Below, in pieces: positions 12,057 through 25,888 of a stretch of 64,000 nucleotides of DNA. The notes under the pieces were generated by a model. The model saw nothing but the letters and a program-made list of their open reading frames with translations. It was not told the DNA's origin and ran no database searches. The translations under genes and the position numbers were made by a program. Every line of letters starts with the position of its first letter. The first letter of the stretch is position 1. This stretch comes from Whitmania pigra (Eukaryota; Annelida; Clitellata; Hirudinida; Haemopidae): positions 420,001 to 484,000 of the forward strand of contig JAJTWR010000317.1 of assembly GCA_021613335.1 (NCBI GenBank), in the 5' to 3' direction.

Positions 12057-15000
12057 CTGGACGACAACGCAAAACTGGGTGGTGTTTCTCGACGTGTGGG
12101 AGGAAGGTATGTTTTAAAATATTGTCTTAAAGCGAATTATATTAAAACCGCTCAAGATCGCTTGTACGTGTTCGGTTTGCTTTTTAGTCGATTGATATTA
12201 CTGAAATCAGCTTACATGATAAATACTTTTCAGTTCCTTTGTATATTCGCGTTTATTTTTAGTTGTTATCATGGCCTTAAATAAGACATTTTAATATGTA
12301 TTACTCAGTTACATTTATATAGTTATGTTATCAATGTGATGGTTGGGACTTTTCGTCAAAAATGGTTGTAAGTGTATTTTATAAAATAATTTATCACAGG
12401 GACGAGAGACCACCCCAGAGTTCAGCAACAACTTCTTCCTCGCAATTGAATTCTTTGTTGTCCTCGTGTCAGTCTGTCATTTACAACAGCCTCAGCCAGT
12501 CACCTGAACGGACGAGCACTCTGACCAATGGAAGCAACGGGAATAATGCTAAGAAATGGGTACCACTGAGCATTCACAGCCGAAACACACCTGCTCAAGT
12601 TGTTTACACCTCCACCTTAGAACACAATGATAACATTTTCAGAAAAGTGAGAGGGTTAGCAAAGAAACTTTCCATCTCCTCAAATTATACAATATCTGTA
12701 TTGTTTCAAACGAATATTTCTAATCGATTAGCATTTTTGTAATCTTCCGAGAAGATGTGGTTTAATTAGTTATTACTGATTGGTGTCTGAAATAAATTAT
12801 TTTATTTAGAAATTGTATAAATAAGATTACTTTTATTAAGTCGAAAATAAAATATGCATATGATGTATTTAACGATTTGATTTTTTCAGCATACTTAATA
12901 AGTTGACACCAGAAAAGTTTGACAAATTGAGCTTGGAACTTTTAAATGTTGGCATTGATTCTGAAACTGTCTTGAGAGGGATAATACTTTTAGTTAGTTG
13001 GTTCAATTTTTAAAAAGTTTTTAGTTCAATTTTTACAATTTCTTAATGTCATCAGATTATAGAGAAGGCCTTGAATGAGCCAAAGTATAGTTCCATATAT
13101 GCTCGTCTCTGTAAGAGACTCTGTGATGATGCCCCAAACTTTGAGCCACCCAGTTCCAATATTTCAGTAAGTCACAAATTCTAAATACTTGTTTGACTTC
13201 AACAGTGTTTCAAACTGTGATGGAAATTTTTCAGACTTTTAAAAAACTTCTCCTGAATAAATGTGAGAGTGAATTCAACAACAGGAAGCAAGCAACAGAA
13301 GGTGAACTTATATGTTATTCGTTGTTAAACGAAAATCTTATACTTGTAAATGTTGCCATTAAGGAGTGTTTCTAAATTTTTTTATTTTGCATTCTTAAGT
13401 CTAATCTGAGTTTGATGGATCCATTTTCAATGATTTCTTTCAAGCAAATGAAATTTATTTTTGCTAAGATCGAGGATGGTTAATCATTGTGATTAAGTGC
13501 CGAAGCATCTACAAGCATCTTGCCACTACAGCGTTGCGATATTTTAATAATAATAATAATAATAATAGTAATTTATAAATTTTGAATTTGCTTCTTACTT
13601 ATCTTCTTATCTGAGATGTTTTCAAATCTTTAATTTATAATAAATACAAATCATTAGAATTTCTTAGTGTTCATTAAGATGGCTTTGTTTAACAGCATTT
13701 GAGAAAGATGGAGCCCTCACTCAGGATGAAATGGAGCAGCATTCAATTGCTAAAGCCAAGATGCTTGGGAATATTAAGTTTATTGGTAACTATATTTGTT
13801 TTGCTTTTTTTGAGATATATGTTAAATTTTATATTATTTCAAATATTAGTTTCAGATAACTTAGATTGAATATTACCTTATAACGGTTTATATATCTAAT
13901 TACAAATTGGGCAACCAAATTCTACTTTATGTATGACATGCTCAAAAAAGAGCTAAGCTCATGAATGATTATTTTATAATAATAGTAATAATAATTCAGG
14001 TGAGCTTGGCAAGTTGGAAATGCTCCAAGAAGGAATCCTCCATGACTGCATTAAGAAGCTTGTCAGTGTTAAGAAAAGACCAGACCTATATCAGTCTGGA
14101 ATCCAATCAAACCTCTCCTCAATTTGCTCAAATGCAGAAGACCTCGAATGCCTGTGCCAAATCTTACGTACGGTCGGAAAAAGATTGGATCACCAACAGG
14201 CACATGTCTGGATGGATCAATACTTCGAGAGAATTCAAGTCATTCAAGAGACTCCTGGCCTTCCTCCTAGAATCAGGTTTTTGTTGACTTTTTTGTCACT
14301 TGTTGTTTTGCAGCCACGTGTTAAGTTTTAGCATAATAATAACAACAATATTTAATTTCTAAGGCTATAATACAATAATTTGATTTTATTTATTACATTA
14401 CATAGGTGTATTACATTATGTATTATATTATATATGTGTGCATATTGTAGGATTTATTGTTATGGCGATTCACTTCTAATAGGGTCATTTGAATTTGTAT
14501 CAGATTTATGTTACAAGACATCATCGAATTACGAGCCAACAAATGGCTGCCAAGAAAGGCAGTTCTTGCTGAGGGGGCACCTCGCACCATCCAACAGGTT
14601 TGATCGACATGAAGTGTGCTAACGGTCGTTGGTTTATTGAGAATAATTCTGACATTCAATTCAGGTGAGAGAGGAAAGTGGCCTTTTCGGTTCCAACAAG
14701 AATGCTGCGTACCCTACAATGAATTCTCCTTATTTACTCGGCGATCCGTTTTTCTCGATGTCTTCTCATAATAAGAACGTGACCGGAGACTTATTCGGTG
14801 GTTCTTCCTGGTTTGGTAGCAATGGCGGACTGGGATACCAAAACAGAGGAGCCTCTCAAAACAAGGGCTTGAGGTCTGGGAGGATGGCCGATGATTCCTT
14901 TAACCATCATAACATCACCAATTATCATCAGAGAACATATTATCAACAACAGAACAGATCTTACGATGACAACACGTCCAAACACGGACACTTCCCGTCA

Positions 15001-17637
15001 TCCGAGGTTAACGGGATTGACGACGGACAGTCGAGATATCAGCAAAACTACAACAGAGGCTTCCGACCAAAGGAGGATTCTGTCCTTAAGAATGGAGAAG
15101 ATAAAAATAGAAATGATACTTTCAATAGGAATGATCCAAAGAAGACTAACCCAAGCAATGCTGGACAAGGTCTGCTAGTTGAAATTTATTCACATCGCAT
15201 GCCTTATCAAACTCTGCTCGCACATCATTTTATAAGTTAATTTTTTTCCAGTGGGCAGTACCAGCAGCAGGGAATTACCGCCAAGGTTCAGAAAGCAACA
15301 GCAGTCCAATACTGACAGGCAGGAGGACCCTCAAAAGAGTGGAACATTTCCAGACGACGGACAATCCGGGTCGTTCCTTCCATTGAATTCTCTTTCTCTT
15401 GGTTCTAGACCAAATACTATGGGCAGAGGCCATTACCCCCCTCTTCAGATGCCTCCGTCATTCCAGCGCCCACAGCTGATGAGGCACCCGAACGGACCTC
15501 TCTTACCACCCCAATCCCATCAGACTCAGTCGTTGGGTGGAGCCCCATTTAGCTCTGGCACCTATGGTAGGGCTTTGCCCCCATTTATTAGGCCCCCAAT
15601 TCTTAACAACAATCAGCCAGATGCCGAGATCAGCTTGAGACCGACGAACACTTTTGCAATGCCAAAATTCATGGGAGAGACAAAAATGGTGAGTGTGGAT
15701 GATCAAGACATTTGAGTTTCAAGCAATTGTTTATTTTTCACATTTTAAATGCAGTCATTTATGACCCAACCTGCTCCCGCTTTGCAACCGACAAACTTTT
15801 CTAAGCAAAACTTGGACCTGAAAAATGCAGATGTTTCAAGTAAAACTAAATCAAAGCATGGCATTAAGCAACAGGAGCCTAAGCAGTCATGGGTATGGAT
15901 GTTGATCATAAAAAGTATAAACAATATTGAGGCTTCTATTAATTGGTGGTATTTCCTTCTAGTCTGAAGTGAAGTCTCTTATTGATGCTGAGAAAATGGA
16001 TGAAGCTGTCAATCTCATACAAGGACAACACAAAAATGCAAAGTATGAACTAAATCTTTTAGGATATTATATAAAGAGTTTTTATTCTATTTATATCTTG
16101 TTTAGGTATATCTCTGATCTTTTAACCAGTCTCATGCTCCATGCTCTGGAGCAATCAGGTGGGTCAAGAGTGACTTCAAATTGTTATTGAATTCTGACTT
16201 TTGGAAATTATTAATCTAATTCATTTCTCTTTAGATGAAGATAGGGAGAAAATAGGTCATTTAATTAGGACTCTCAAATCTAAGGAGTTGTTGAACTCTG
16301 ATCAATTCATGAAGGTACGTCTCTAAGTTGTATTCAGCCATTATAATACAAATAATAGTATGACTGAATCTTCAAAACTTCTTCAAATAGTTGCAAAAAT
16401 CAAAGGAATTTTTTTTCAGTCTTTCAAGGTCCTTTTGGATCGCCTGTCGATGCTTGAGCACAACCTTCCTTGTGCCAAGTCACATTTGGCAAAGCTGGCT
16501 GCCCAGGCTGTTTCTTGTGAAGTTATAAATTTGATAGATCTAGCTGCTCCAATGACTTTAGGAAGTCACTACCCTCTCTTCCTCCTTTGTCTCCAACAAC
16601 TCGTCAAGTTGGAAAGTTCCGACTGGCTGGCCAACAGGTTTGATGCCAGTAAGATCAATTTGAGGAATATGCTGCCCACTGGTATGTTTGTTTTCTTGCC
16701 CTAATATGATAAAGTTCTATTGTTTTTTTCTTATTTTCTTAGAAATGGAAAAGGGAGACAGATTGATGGAGGTGTTGGAGGGCCGAGGTCTCGGCTTCCT
16801 AATGCCTCTCCAGAGAATTCAGGGAGATTTGTGGAAACAACTGGTGTCCGAGCCCGAACAATCTGCCGCCTCCTACTACAAGTGGATCAAAGAAAATGTT
16901 GACCCGAAGTTGCATTCTGATCCCTCGTTTGTTTCGATGCTCATGACAACGTAAGATAATTCCTTTTTACTTAACCTTAAATTATTGGGGTTGTGGATAA
17001 AAAATTTGTTCTTCCAGGGTGGTCAAATATGTGACGTCGGAATCGACGTTGAAGGATGGTTGCGATGCGTCTGCTTTGCCAGATAAGCAGATCAGAGATA
17101 AGGAGAAACAACTTCTTGAAAAATATAAGGTAGTCAAAACCAATTGCAATTACAGACACTATCTAAATACTTTATTTATTACTTTGAAGTAAAACTACTT
17201 AACCTTTTATCACTTATTCTCTTAAGCTGCTTAGATAGGAATATTTTTCTGCTTGTGGTTCTTCCAACAACCTTTTTTAATTCTTCCAGGGAGTGCTGCA
17301 GAAATTCCTCCAAGACAAAATTGAGTTGCACCTCAGTGCTATTTATGCCCTGCAGGTGTTCTCACACTCTATGAACAATCCAAAAGGTGAACTTCTTGAA
17401 AGTAGTTTATTAAATTTGACTTTCAATTTGACAAATTTGTTTTCATTGTTTGTAGGACTTCTTTTGAGAATGTTTAGCAATCTCTATGACATGGAAGTTT
17501 TATGTGAGGAAGCCTTCCTCAAGTGGAAAGAAGAGGTCAATGACCTCCAACCTGGAAAAGGTCAAGCACTTTTCCAAGTCAACCAGTGGCTCGTCTGGTT
17601 GGAACAAGCTGACGAGGATTCAGAGGAGGAAGATTGA
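12057..17637 (+). CDS. EIF4G2: EIF4G2 (DAP5/p97/NAT1), translation initiation scaffold, apparent non-AUG start
   Basis: Nineteen exons: up to 12106, 12400-12654, 12890-12992, 13056-13166, 13235-13301, 13696-13785, 14000-14276, 14504-14597, 14665-15169, 15252-15688, 15755-15892, 15963-16042, 16106-16158, 16235-16314, 16420-16681, 16743-16950, 17018-17129, 17290-17386 and 17456-17637. They give about 1053 aa from GTG 12096 or 1066 aa from CTG 12057 (human 907). The MIF4G domain begins FRKVRGILNKLTPEKFDKL and includes EPKYSSIYARLC and DLECLCQILRTVG. A Gly/Gln/Asn-rich linker carries RELPPRFRKQQ and AEISLRPTNTF, both hallmarks of DAP5. MA3 and W2 domains follow, ending FQVNQWLVWLEQADEDSEEED. It lacks the eIF4E-binding N-terminus of eIF4G, as DAP5 does, and would support cap-independent translation. 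The first exon is open from a TAG at 12045 and has no in-frame ATG; candidates are CTG 12057, CTG 12075 and GTG 12096. Vertebrate DAP5 starts at GUG. Confidence 0.93.
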
Positions 17638-17725
17638 TATTTGTACAAGCTTCTTAAGCTCACCCAAATCCCACTGAGTGTCTGAACAGATTATTAGTCA
17701 CTTGCAAGCTGCCCTCAATCTATAT

Positions 17726-17731
17726 AATAAA
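17726..17731 (+). terminator. Polyadenylation signal AATAAA of EIF4G2
   Basis: A canonical AATAAA lies about 90 bases after the EIF4G2 stop codon, a normal position for the 3' end. Confidence 0.5.
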
Positions 17732-19156
17732 AGCCATAACTCTAATGACATTTGTGATGTAACATTAGCCAGTTTTATCTGGGCCTGAGTCTGTCAATCA
17801 TTTGAGATTGGCTCTTGGAGATGCCTATATGCATGAGACAAGTATGTTTTTGCATTTGATCTATCAGGTATCTTTTGGTGTTTTGTGTCTCAACACAATA
17901 ATTATCTGTTAATTTGTACATTTGCAAAATTAATTGCAGTCTATGAGTGCTTGCTGAAGTCATAGTCATGATTATTTTTTATCTAGGAAGTTGGACTACA
18001 TTTTATAGACATTTTCTTCATTGCAAAGTGTTGATTCTGGGAAGACGAAAAAAAATTGTAAAATGCACTTGTAGGTTTTATTTGAACCGACACATCTAAG
18101 GTTTGGGAGTGTCCGTGATTGCGTGCAGTTCGTTATGGAGAACCGCATTCTTTGACTGTCAGTGAAACCTAGTAAAAAGTGATGAGAAATGGCAAGAAGT
18201 CGTTTGCCAACGAGTTAACATCATTTTCTGCAAAACCTACCTACATAACCTTCGTTTGGTCAGTCTAAGTCATGTCGTTCGTTTTGGGGTACAACAGAGC
18301 TTTTGTTGCGCGTTCTGGTCAGTCCTATACCAATTCTATAATGCTATGCGTCATTGGATCTAGGAATTGTCGTCTGAAATGCTCGTAGTGTCATGAAAAT
18401 TTGGACAAAATGTGGCTTTTCAAATCTTGACACGATGATCAGTGTCTCCTGCTCACCTTTCTCGGTTTTTGTTTATTGCTTTTCGATATAAACTTTAAAG
18501 TTTCAAATTGATTTCGGACGCTCTAGGATTGGGCATCGATTTTTGACTTATTGCGTTTCCACTTTATACGCTCCTTTGTCAAACCTTGTGAATGTTTGGT
18601 AGCATTGATAGTGTTTTGATGAAATAAATTTTGCCAAATTTTAAATTAAGATGTGGTTAGCTTTCGTAAGACACGTGTACATATGGGATGATGTTATGTT
18701 GGTTCCGTAGTAAAATTATCATTGGTGACTGTTTGGGTTGCGACGCGATTCGTTTGGTGCAACGTAGGAATCTGTGGAGGTATATTTGCTCAATCGTAGA
18801 TATATTTTGACTCCAATAAATACATTTTGGATCTAATCCAGAAATTCTCTGGAACTTTGTGGATTGTTTATTCTATCTATATCATAATTTCATTTCGATG
18901 TTACACATACGTTCATAATTTCGGGACTGTAGAAGTTCAATTTCGTTTTTGAATATGCTTGTATATTATACAATAACAAGATGAAGTCGGTAAAATAGAA
19001 TTTTTTTAAAAGTGCTGGTTGTCACATTACAAAAAAGTAAGTTGTTGCTAATAAATAAATTGGACATTTACTTAGTTTACCTTTTTAATCAGAAGTCTTT
19101 ACAAATATTTTATATTTATATTTAGGCTACCTTTTGTAGCCTTAGCTGAGTTTGAG
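17732..19156. other. Intergenic stretch and TEX2 5' region
   Basis: No coding exon can be supported. The last part should contain the TEX2 promoter and 5' untranslated sequence. A small inverted repeat (GGCTAC-CTTTT-GTAGCC, about 19125-19141) lies just before the TEX2 start and could form a hairpin in the leader; a splice acceptor (TTTAG) immediately before it suggests an upstream untranslated exon. Confidence 0.4.
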
Positions 19157-22100
19157 ATGGCCACGAGTAAAACATCTGGAAGTGGCTATGCTATTCGGTT
19201 TAACGTCTCGTCAACAAGAGATAGTTCTGATGATGATGATGTTGACAATGAAGAAAATGGAGCAGAAGAATCTTTAAATATGTTTACAGATCCTTTGAAT
19301 GCATCTCAGTTGGGTCGAGATAAATTATCGGATCAATCAAAGAAAGTGAAAAAAAAGAAAGTTGATGTGGTGAGATTGGAAACTGAACAGAAAGAAACTG
19401 TTAATTCTGATGGCAAACAAACTGGTTCAGAAGCACCAAAAGAGAAATCTCTGAAAAACAGTAACTCTTTGAAAAAACCTCTTTCAGCTCTCAGAAAGAA
19501 ACACTCATCTCTGATTGGTCAACCTCAGTCTGCTCCATCATCTGAGCTCTCCTCTCCCACAACTTTGAGTAAGAGACATCATTTACCTTCATCATCTCTT
19601 ATTAGTTCCAACTCATCCATCAAGGACGTGAGTAACGTAGATGTAGAAAGAGATTCTAAAGGGTCAATGACGTCTGCTAGTGATGTGTCACTTAATTCCA
19701 ACGTCAACAACTGTAACAATAAAGAGGACGTGTTTTCTATATTTTCCGGACTAAAAGATAAACTCGGTAGGTTTTCTGCCGAATCGAGAGAAATTCTTGA
19801 CAGGAAAGTTTTTAAGACTACGTCGGTCGACGTGCCCAGGATTGCTTCGGCGCTCTCAGGTAATCCCGTGGAAGGAGAGTTGTTGGCCGAGGAGGCAAAG
19901 GAGGACACCCAGTTTGAGGTCTGCTTCTCATCTCAAGGATCAGACGATAAAGCTTCCTTGGATTGTGTAAAGCAGTCTTCTATTGACAGCTCAACGTCAC
20001 AGGAACCTTTAGAAACAGAAATGAAAGAAATGTCAAGAGGTGCATCTGAAGGAGAACTTCAGTCAAATAGTTTTGATATTGGTCGATTGATGAAGCTGGT
20101 TCACAGTGATTCATCAAAGAAGCTTTCATCCGGAAACAGCTGTGACGAAGAAAGAAGATCTAAAGAATGCTTGGAAGAATACGAGAACTTGAAAACTGAC
20201 GAGAGTTTTTCGTCTCTCGACATGTCCATGACGCCTTCCGACATTCTGACGCACGAGGCGGCCGTGGACGCTTTTCGAACGAGCGCCGGCAGTCTCCTCG
20301 ATCCGGGAACGAAACGTCTTTCCGACGCTGCGAGCGGACACCCGAAACTAGTCAAAAAATCATCTGCGACTGGAATCTCAACTCAGAAGAATGTTAATCC
20401 TTTCACTAGTGAGAAGAAAGAAACAATTTCCAAGTCATCATCAATCTCCATGACTCTTTCATCACTTCTTTCCAGACAAAGATCATCTTCTAAACTGACT
20501 TCGGGAATCTCACCTGAGATCATAGTCATGACATCAAAAACTGCTGAAATTAAGTCAGAATTAGAGGTCGAATCATCGGATCCCAACGTAGAAGGTCTCT
20601 CTGGAGTCGACGAAAAGGAAACGACTCAGAGCAGATTGGAAGGTGCGACGATGACCGATGTTTCCGACGATTACGTGGTTCTTCAAAATGCAAGTTGGCC
20701 TCTTTTAAAGTATTTCGAAGCCATCAAGAAGCGCATTTCGTCGACTTTATTCTCGGTCCTCGTGATCCTCCTGTCCTGGTTGTTCGTTCCTCTTCCTCCG
20801 TACGCTACGGGAATGTTTACCGGAGTGATAGGCACTCTCGTGGCAGTTCAGTTGATGAAAGTTTTCCACAAGTTGTTTTCTACCACCAAAAGATCTACGA
20901 AGGAAGGACGATCGGTAGGTTCCGACGACCGTTTCATGTACACGGATGGAAACAGTGGATTGAACATCAAGGAGTCGAAGAATGTCGACGGTTCATTCAA
21001 AGTGGGTTTTGATGTTATATATCTGGTGGTGTATGTGAGGAGTTCGACTATCGTGCGAGGCTATTTTTTTTTTAAATCAAGGAATTGGAAATTTTACTTA
21101 CAATTTCTGTTCTAACCACCATAAATAGGATGATGATTTTAAATATTGATTTAATGGTTCGATCACCTTCCATGACTTGTTAAATCTTAATGTCTTTTTA
21201 AATTCTGAATATTTCTATTTATTTTAAGCATTTAATGAGAAAATTTTGAGAAAGGCAATTTTTAAGGATTACTAAAACTTTTGAAATCATTTCACGTATG
21301 ATCTCAAATAATGTTCAACAATGCTCAAAACATCGACTTTATCATTTTTATTCAAATCATTGCACAACACCTGTCCACTTAGTCAGTTTATGAATTTTTT
21401 CTTTTTACAATTGTTGTTTCTGTTTTTGACTGTATTTCTGTTTGAGTTGCCCACATAAATTCATTTTATTAAAGTGTTGTAAACGGTGATTTAGCATATT
21501 TTCAATTTTTAGCAAAATTTCAGTCAACATTTAATTGGACTTGATTTAACACATTATTATCAACATTTCAAAAAAAAAACAAAACAACAAAATTACAAAT
21601 AATTTGTAATTCAACCTAACCAGGGGTGGCTCAATGAATTAGGAAGCGGTTCATCCAATGCAGGAAAAGTTGTTTACGACCCAAAAGACTATCACATCAA
21701 TGCCACTCACACAGTCTACGTAACACTGGAAGGAACGAACATGAGACTCCAAACTCCTCGTCTGAGCATGCCGAAGAGGGCCCTGTGGAACGACGAATCT
21801 CCTGCCAGCATAACGTTCGTCAGACAAAGACACTACGATCTCCTGGGAAGCAAAGTATAATTACGTTAATTAATATTATTTTCGTAGATTACAATTTTGT
21901 CGAGGATTAAGATGCTTCTTCTTATGGGAAATGTCTATTGAACTGCTCACTTATGATTGCATCAGGTGTTACTACTGCCAGACAATCTTGTATCTAAAAG
22001 AATGTGGAGTAAGAAGTATCCTATCTACATAGAAATCATCAAATCCCATTCAACTCACGGAACCGCTTTGAGATCGAGAATTGCTAAAACATCTTCTGTT

Positions 22101-24714
22101 AAAGGAAGTGACACTCAGGTAAGCAATGCTTTTCACAGATAACTTATGATAAATGACGTCATGTCATGTCACAAAGAGTCGACATTTCTCGAATGAACAG
22201 GTCGAAGGGATGCTTGTCGACACACTGAAAACATCTCAAACTGCTGATTATCTTCCCTCTTCTCAGTGGAATCAATCGGAGGTGGAGAAGAAAGTGCTTT
22301 ACCTGTTCGCGAGGACGAGCAGGGAGAAGGAGGAGTGGTTCCGCAGGTTCAGAGCTGCTTCCGTCGGTCATCCTTGGCCAGCGAGGTTCAGCGACATCAC
22401 CAAGGACTTGAGCACCAATCAAGCACTTCAGAGGAAAACCCACAGGAGAACTGCTTCACAGCCCAATAAAAAGTGAGACTTATTTGACTTTAATTACATT
22501 TAATTGACCTTAATTACATAATTCAGTATCATTCAAATTGCAATGAGCATGGATCAAAGAAGCATTTATTATTCTATATTTCTCACTATTTCGGCCACGG
22601 GCAGTTGTTATTATTATTTATCACACGCCATAAACATCGAGCAGTTTAAAAGTTGAGCATGAGTGAATTATTATAACATCAACCATATTTTAAAAGTTGA
22701 GCATGAGTGAATTATTATAACATCAACCATTTTTTAAAATGTTATTGCGCGGGTGTAGCTACGCTCAACCTTTGCACGGTTTGATTAATGTATTTACATG
22801 ATGTATTTGTATGAATTTACATAAAAATGTCCTTTTGTTTAACTTCTGAAATTATTCTGTTTTCTTTCATTGCTAAAAACATTTCCTTTAATGAACAGTT
22901 TTCGTGTTATTTAAACAACTTTATGCTTTTATTTTTGTAGTTTGTTTTAATTATTATGTTATGATATTATAATAGTTTATTAGATTATTATATTATGTTA
23001 TATTATTAGTTTATTATGTTATTTTTATCAGATAATTCACTTCTATTTTGAAACAACCCTATCTGCGTCATTTTGTAATGTTGAGCTTTGATTTGTTTGC
23101 TGACAACGATGCAAACACAAGCTGTCATCCTTGCCATGAATGTTGAATGTTGCAAGTCTCAGCATGTTTGCGATGTTCCGCAGGTTCGTAACCGACAGCG
23201 ATAACCTCCCCGGCCAGAGCAATGTTCACGATGCCCCTGGGATGGCAAGTGATGCCTTAGATTCCTCTAATCAAATCCCTTCGTGCATGACCGATTACTC
23301 TTCTCTGACACCCGAGTTGAATCTGATGTATTATGCTCAGTATATGAGCAGATCGATGATGGCAAGAAGATCCTTGACTTCTGAACCGGACGAACTTTCC
23401 AAGTCGAGCGAAACCGGCGGGTCTACCGTTGCGGAGAAGGAACACTTGAACAAAAGAAGTTCCTCGATCGGTGGTAACATGGGAAGCGACAAGAAAGGAA
23501 AGGAGCAGCCAAAACACGATGGTAATTCGAAGAAAAAAGAAGAAGATTTGGACTCCGAAGAAGGACACACGTCGCCGGAGGAATGCGACACGCAGTTGAT
23601 CTGGCTGAATGCCCTCGTTTCCAGGTGCTTCATGGATTTCCTGAGAGAGAAGTATTGGGTGGAGAAAATAAGGGAGAAGATTCAGAAGAAACTGAGCAAG
23701 ATTCACGTGAGTTTGTGCTGCTATCATCGAGATGAAACCTGGTTGAAACGGCAAATGCATTTATATTGCGTAATTATGCTCTGCGTCATTCGGTGACTCA
23801 TTAATTTCATTCACAGATCCCATACATAATGGATCAGCTCTCAGTAACCGGCATAGACCTGGGCTCCAGTGTGCCAACCATCTGCAGTGCATCTCAACCC
23901 TATTTGGATGACAGGGGGTACTGGGTGGATCTGAAGGTGTCGTATGCGGGCGGCTTCTGCATCACCATGGAAACAAAATGCAACTTGATGAAACTGAAAC
24001 AGAATGCTCCTGGCAAAAGTAGTGATGGATCTTTGGAAAACTCTGACTGCTCCAGCCAGTCCAATATCCAAGCAGCAGACAAAAAGTAGGAATGCTGTTT
24101 AATTATTACATTATTAATAATTATTGAATGTTATTTAATTATTACATTATTAATAATTATTGAATGTCACTAATCAGCATAATGCTTGGAGCATGTTTGA
24201 TTTTTTTTTAGGTAATAAAGTTAGTTAATTTCGGGCATTCACAAAATAATTCAGTGGTCAACAGAACTACTTCAGAAGCTTTTGAGCTTTCTTTTTTTTT
24301 ACTGCATGTTCCAGTAATACTAAAAGTGATGCATTTTATTCTATGTTTGGTGAAGTGGGCATAAAGTTCAACTGTTTAGCAGATAAACTTCACATTGATG
24401 ATTACCCAAATAAGCAGATTTTAACGTTGAACTCTGACCTTAGCAGTCAGCTTATGACTCCCAGGTCCCTAGGAAGCTTGCGTTGAGCTAATTTAATCAT
24501 ACAGGAACTTGAAAACCAAAATTTAAGATTTTTAAGGACCTTCTACTCCATTTTTTAGGACTAACAATAATAACAAAAATAATGGTATTTAGATTTTAAT
24601 TATTATAATGATTCAAGAGATGACCTTCAAGTTTTCAACCAATAGTTTTGTGCCTAGTAAAGATTTTTTTATAAGTGTGAATGATGTTTTGCATTTTAAA
24701 GTGAATTGTCTTGA

Positions 24715-24751
<37 letters not shown>

Positions 24752-25888
24752 GTTGTTGTTGTTGTTGTTGTTGTTGTTTTTGTTGTTATTATTTAAGGTA
24801 ATTATAGCATACTTATTGTTTAAAATTAAGTAATAAATTACATCAAATGTTACCAAGTGTTTCTTCAGTTAAAGTAACTAAATAAACAAATAACTAAATA
24901 AAGACAATTATTAAGTAACCAATGAAATGAACACTAAATGAAAATTTAAAGACTGGCTGCACTTCATTCCGACGAAGAAGACAGTGCAGAGTCGAGTACT
25001 GATGAGGAGAATAGAATGTTTGAGGATGATCTCGACGAAGCAGGAGAGGACAAGTGAGTTTCACACTTCCGATGTTCATCTTTGTTTATATTTCTGCAAA
25101 TCTTTTCATTCGTGGCAGGCTTTTATCATTTCTATTTATTAAAAACAGCATTAATAATTGCACGTTAAAAGACCGTTGTCAATAAAATCTCACCCAGAAA
25201 GATGAACAAACCGATAGGAAAGCGTCTGCTTCGTCTGGTGGACAAGATTTCCCAATCGAGATACTTTCAACAGGCCACTGATTACAAGTACATCAGGAGA
25301 GCCATCGAGGAAGTGTCAAACACGAGACTCGAACTGAACGTCGAAGTCAAGTCCCTCTCCGGCGTGCTCGCGATCAACGTTCCGCCTCCTCCGACGGACA
25401 GGATTTGGTTGGTTGTTCGCGCTGCTCGTGCTATTCGCTCGATTAACTTGCTTAACGTGACTGTTAATACCTAAGCTAACACACACACGCATGTACAAGT
25501 ACAATGTTTGCTTAGAATTGATGGGCAAAGTAATCAATGAACATAATTGAAATTTGTTATCTGTTAGCAACTTAAATAAGAATTAAGAATGAATCACTTG
25601 CCCTTGGTAAAGGTACGGCTTCAGAGGAAATCCCCAGTTCCACTTGGCGGCCCGACCGAGGGTGGGTGTGAGGGAGGTGAGTTTGAGTCCTGTGACTGAG
25701 TGGATCGAAAAGAAACTTGCCATCGAGTTTCAGGTAGAAGCGATATTTTATCTATTTGTTGTGAAAAAACTTTTTAAGTGCTAAAATTTTTACTAATCAC
25801 ACGAATGCTCTTTCTGTTTCAGAGAGTTTTTGTGATGCCAAACATGGATGACGTGAAGATCCCTTTGATGCTCGACCATCTCGCTTAA
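19157..25888 (+). CDS. TEX2: TEX2, SMP-domain lipid-transfer protein of ER contact sites (10 exons, 1263 aa)
   Basis: Exons 19157-21001, 21624-21854, 21966-22118, 22201-22472, 23184-23706, 23817-24085, 24952-25053, 25198-25407, 25613-25733 and 25823-25888 sum to 3792 nt with consistent phases. Residues 1-510 are Ser/Lys/Asp-rich and probably disordered. A membrane hairpin (about 530-565, LFSVLVILLSWLFVPLPPY plus a second hydrophobic run) anchors it in the ER. The PH-like region begins GWLNELGSG and includes HINATHTVYVTLEGTNMRL and LYLFARTSREKEEWFRRF. The SMP domain starts at about residue 970 (WLNALVSRCFMDFLREK) and continues through DRIWYGFRGNPQF and RPRVGVREV to the stop. SMP proteins shuttle glycerolipids or sphingolipids between membranes; TEX2 and yeast Nvj2 are the closest known members. 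The ATG has a purine at -3 and G at +4. Intact. Confidence 0.93.
22648..22738. repeat. Tandem duplication of about 42 bp in a TEX2 intron
   Basis: The unit beginning TTTAAAAGTTGAGCATGAGT occurs twice in direct succession with almost no divergence, pointing to recent replication slippage. It lies in the intron before exon 5. Confidence 0.7.
24095..24168. repeat. Tandem duplication of about 36 bp in a TEX2 intron
   Basis: Two almost identical AT-only units (TTTAATTATTACATTATTAA...) stand side by side immediately after exon 6. The unit itself contains an inverted repeat. Confidence 0.65.
24719..24795. repeat. (ATT)n/(GTT)n compound microsatellite in a TEX2 intron
   Basis: About nine ATT units pass into about nine GTT units and then degenerate. 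The reading frames through it are low-complexity poly-Ile, poly-Val or poly-Asn and are not genes. Confidence 0.9.

Noticed and set aside
24608..24856. Frames encoding runs of Ile, Val or Asn
   Set aside because: They are translations of an (ATT)n/(GTT)n microsatellite.
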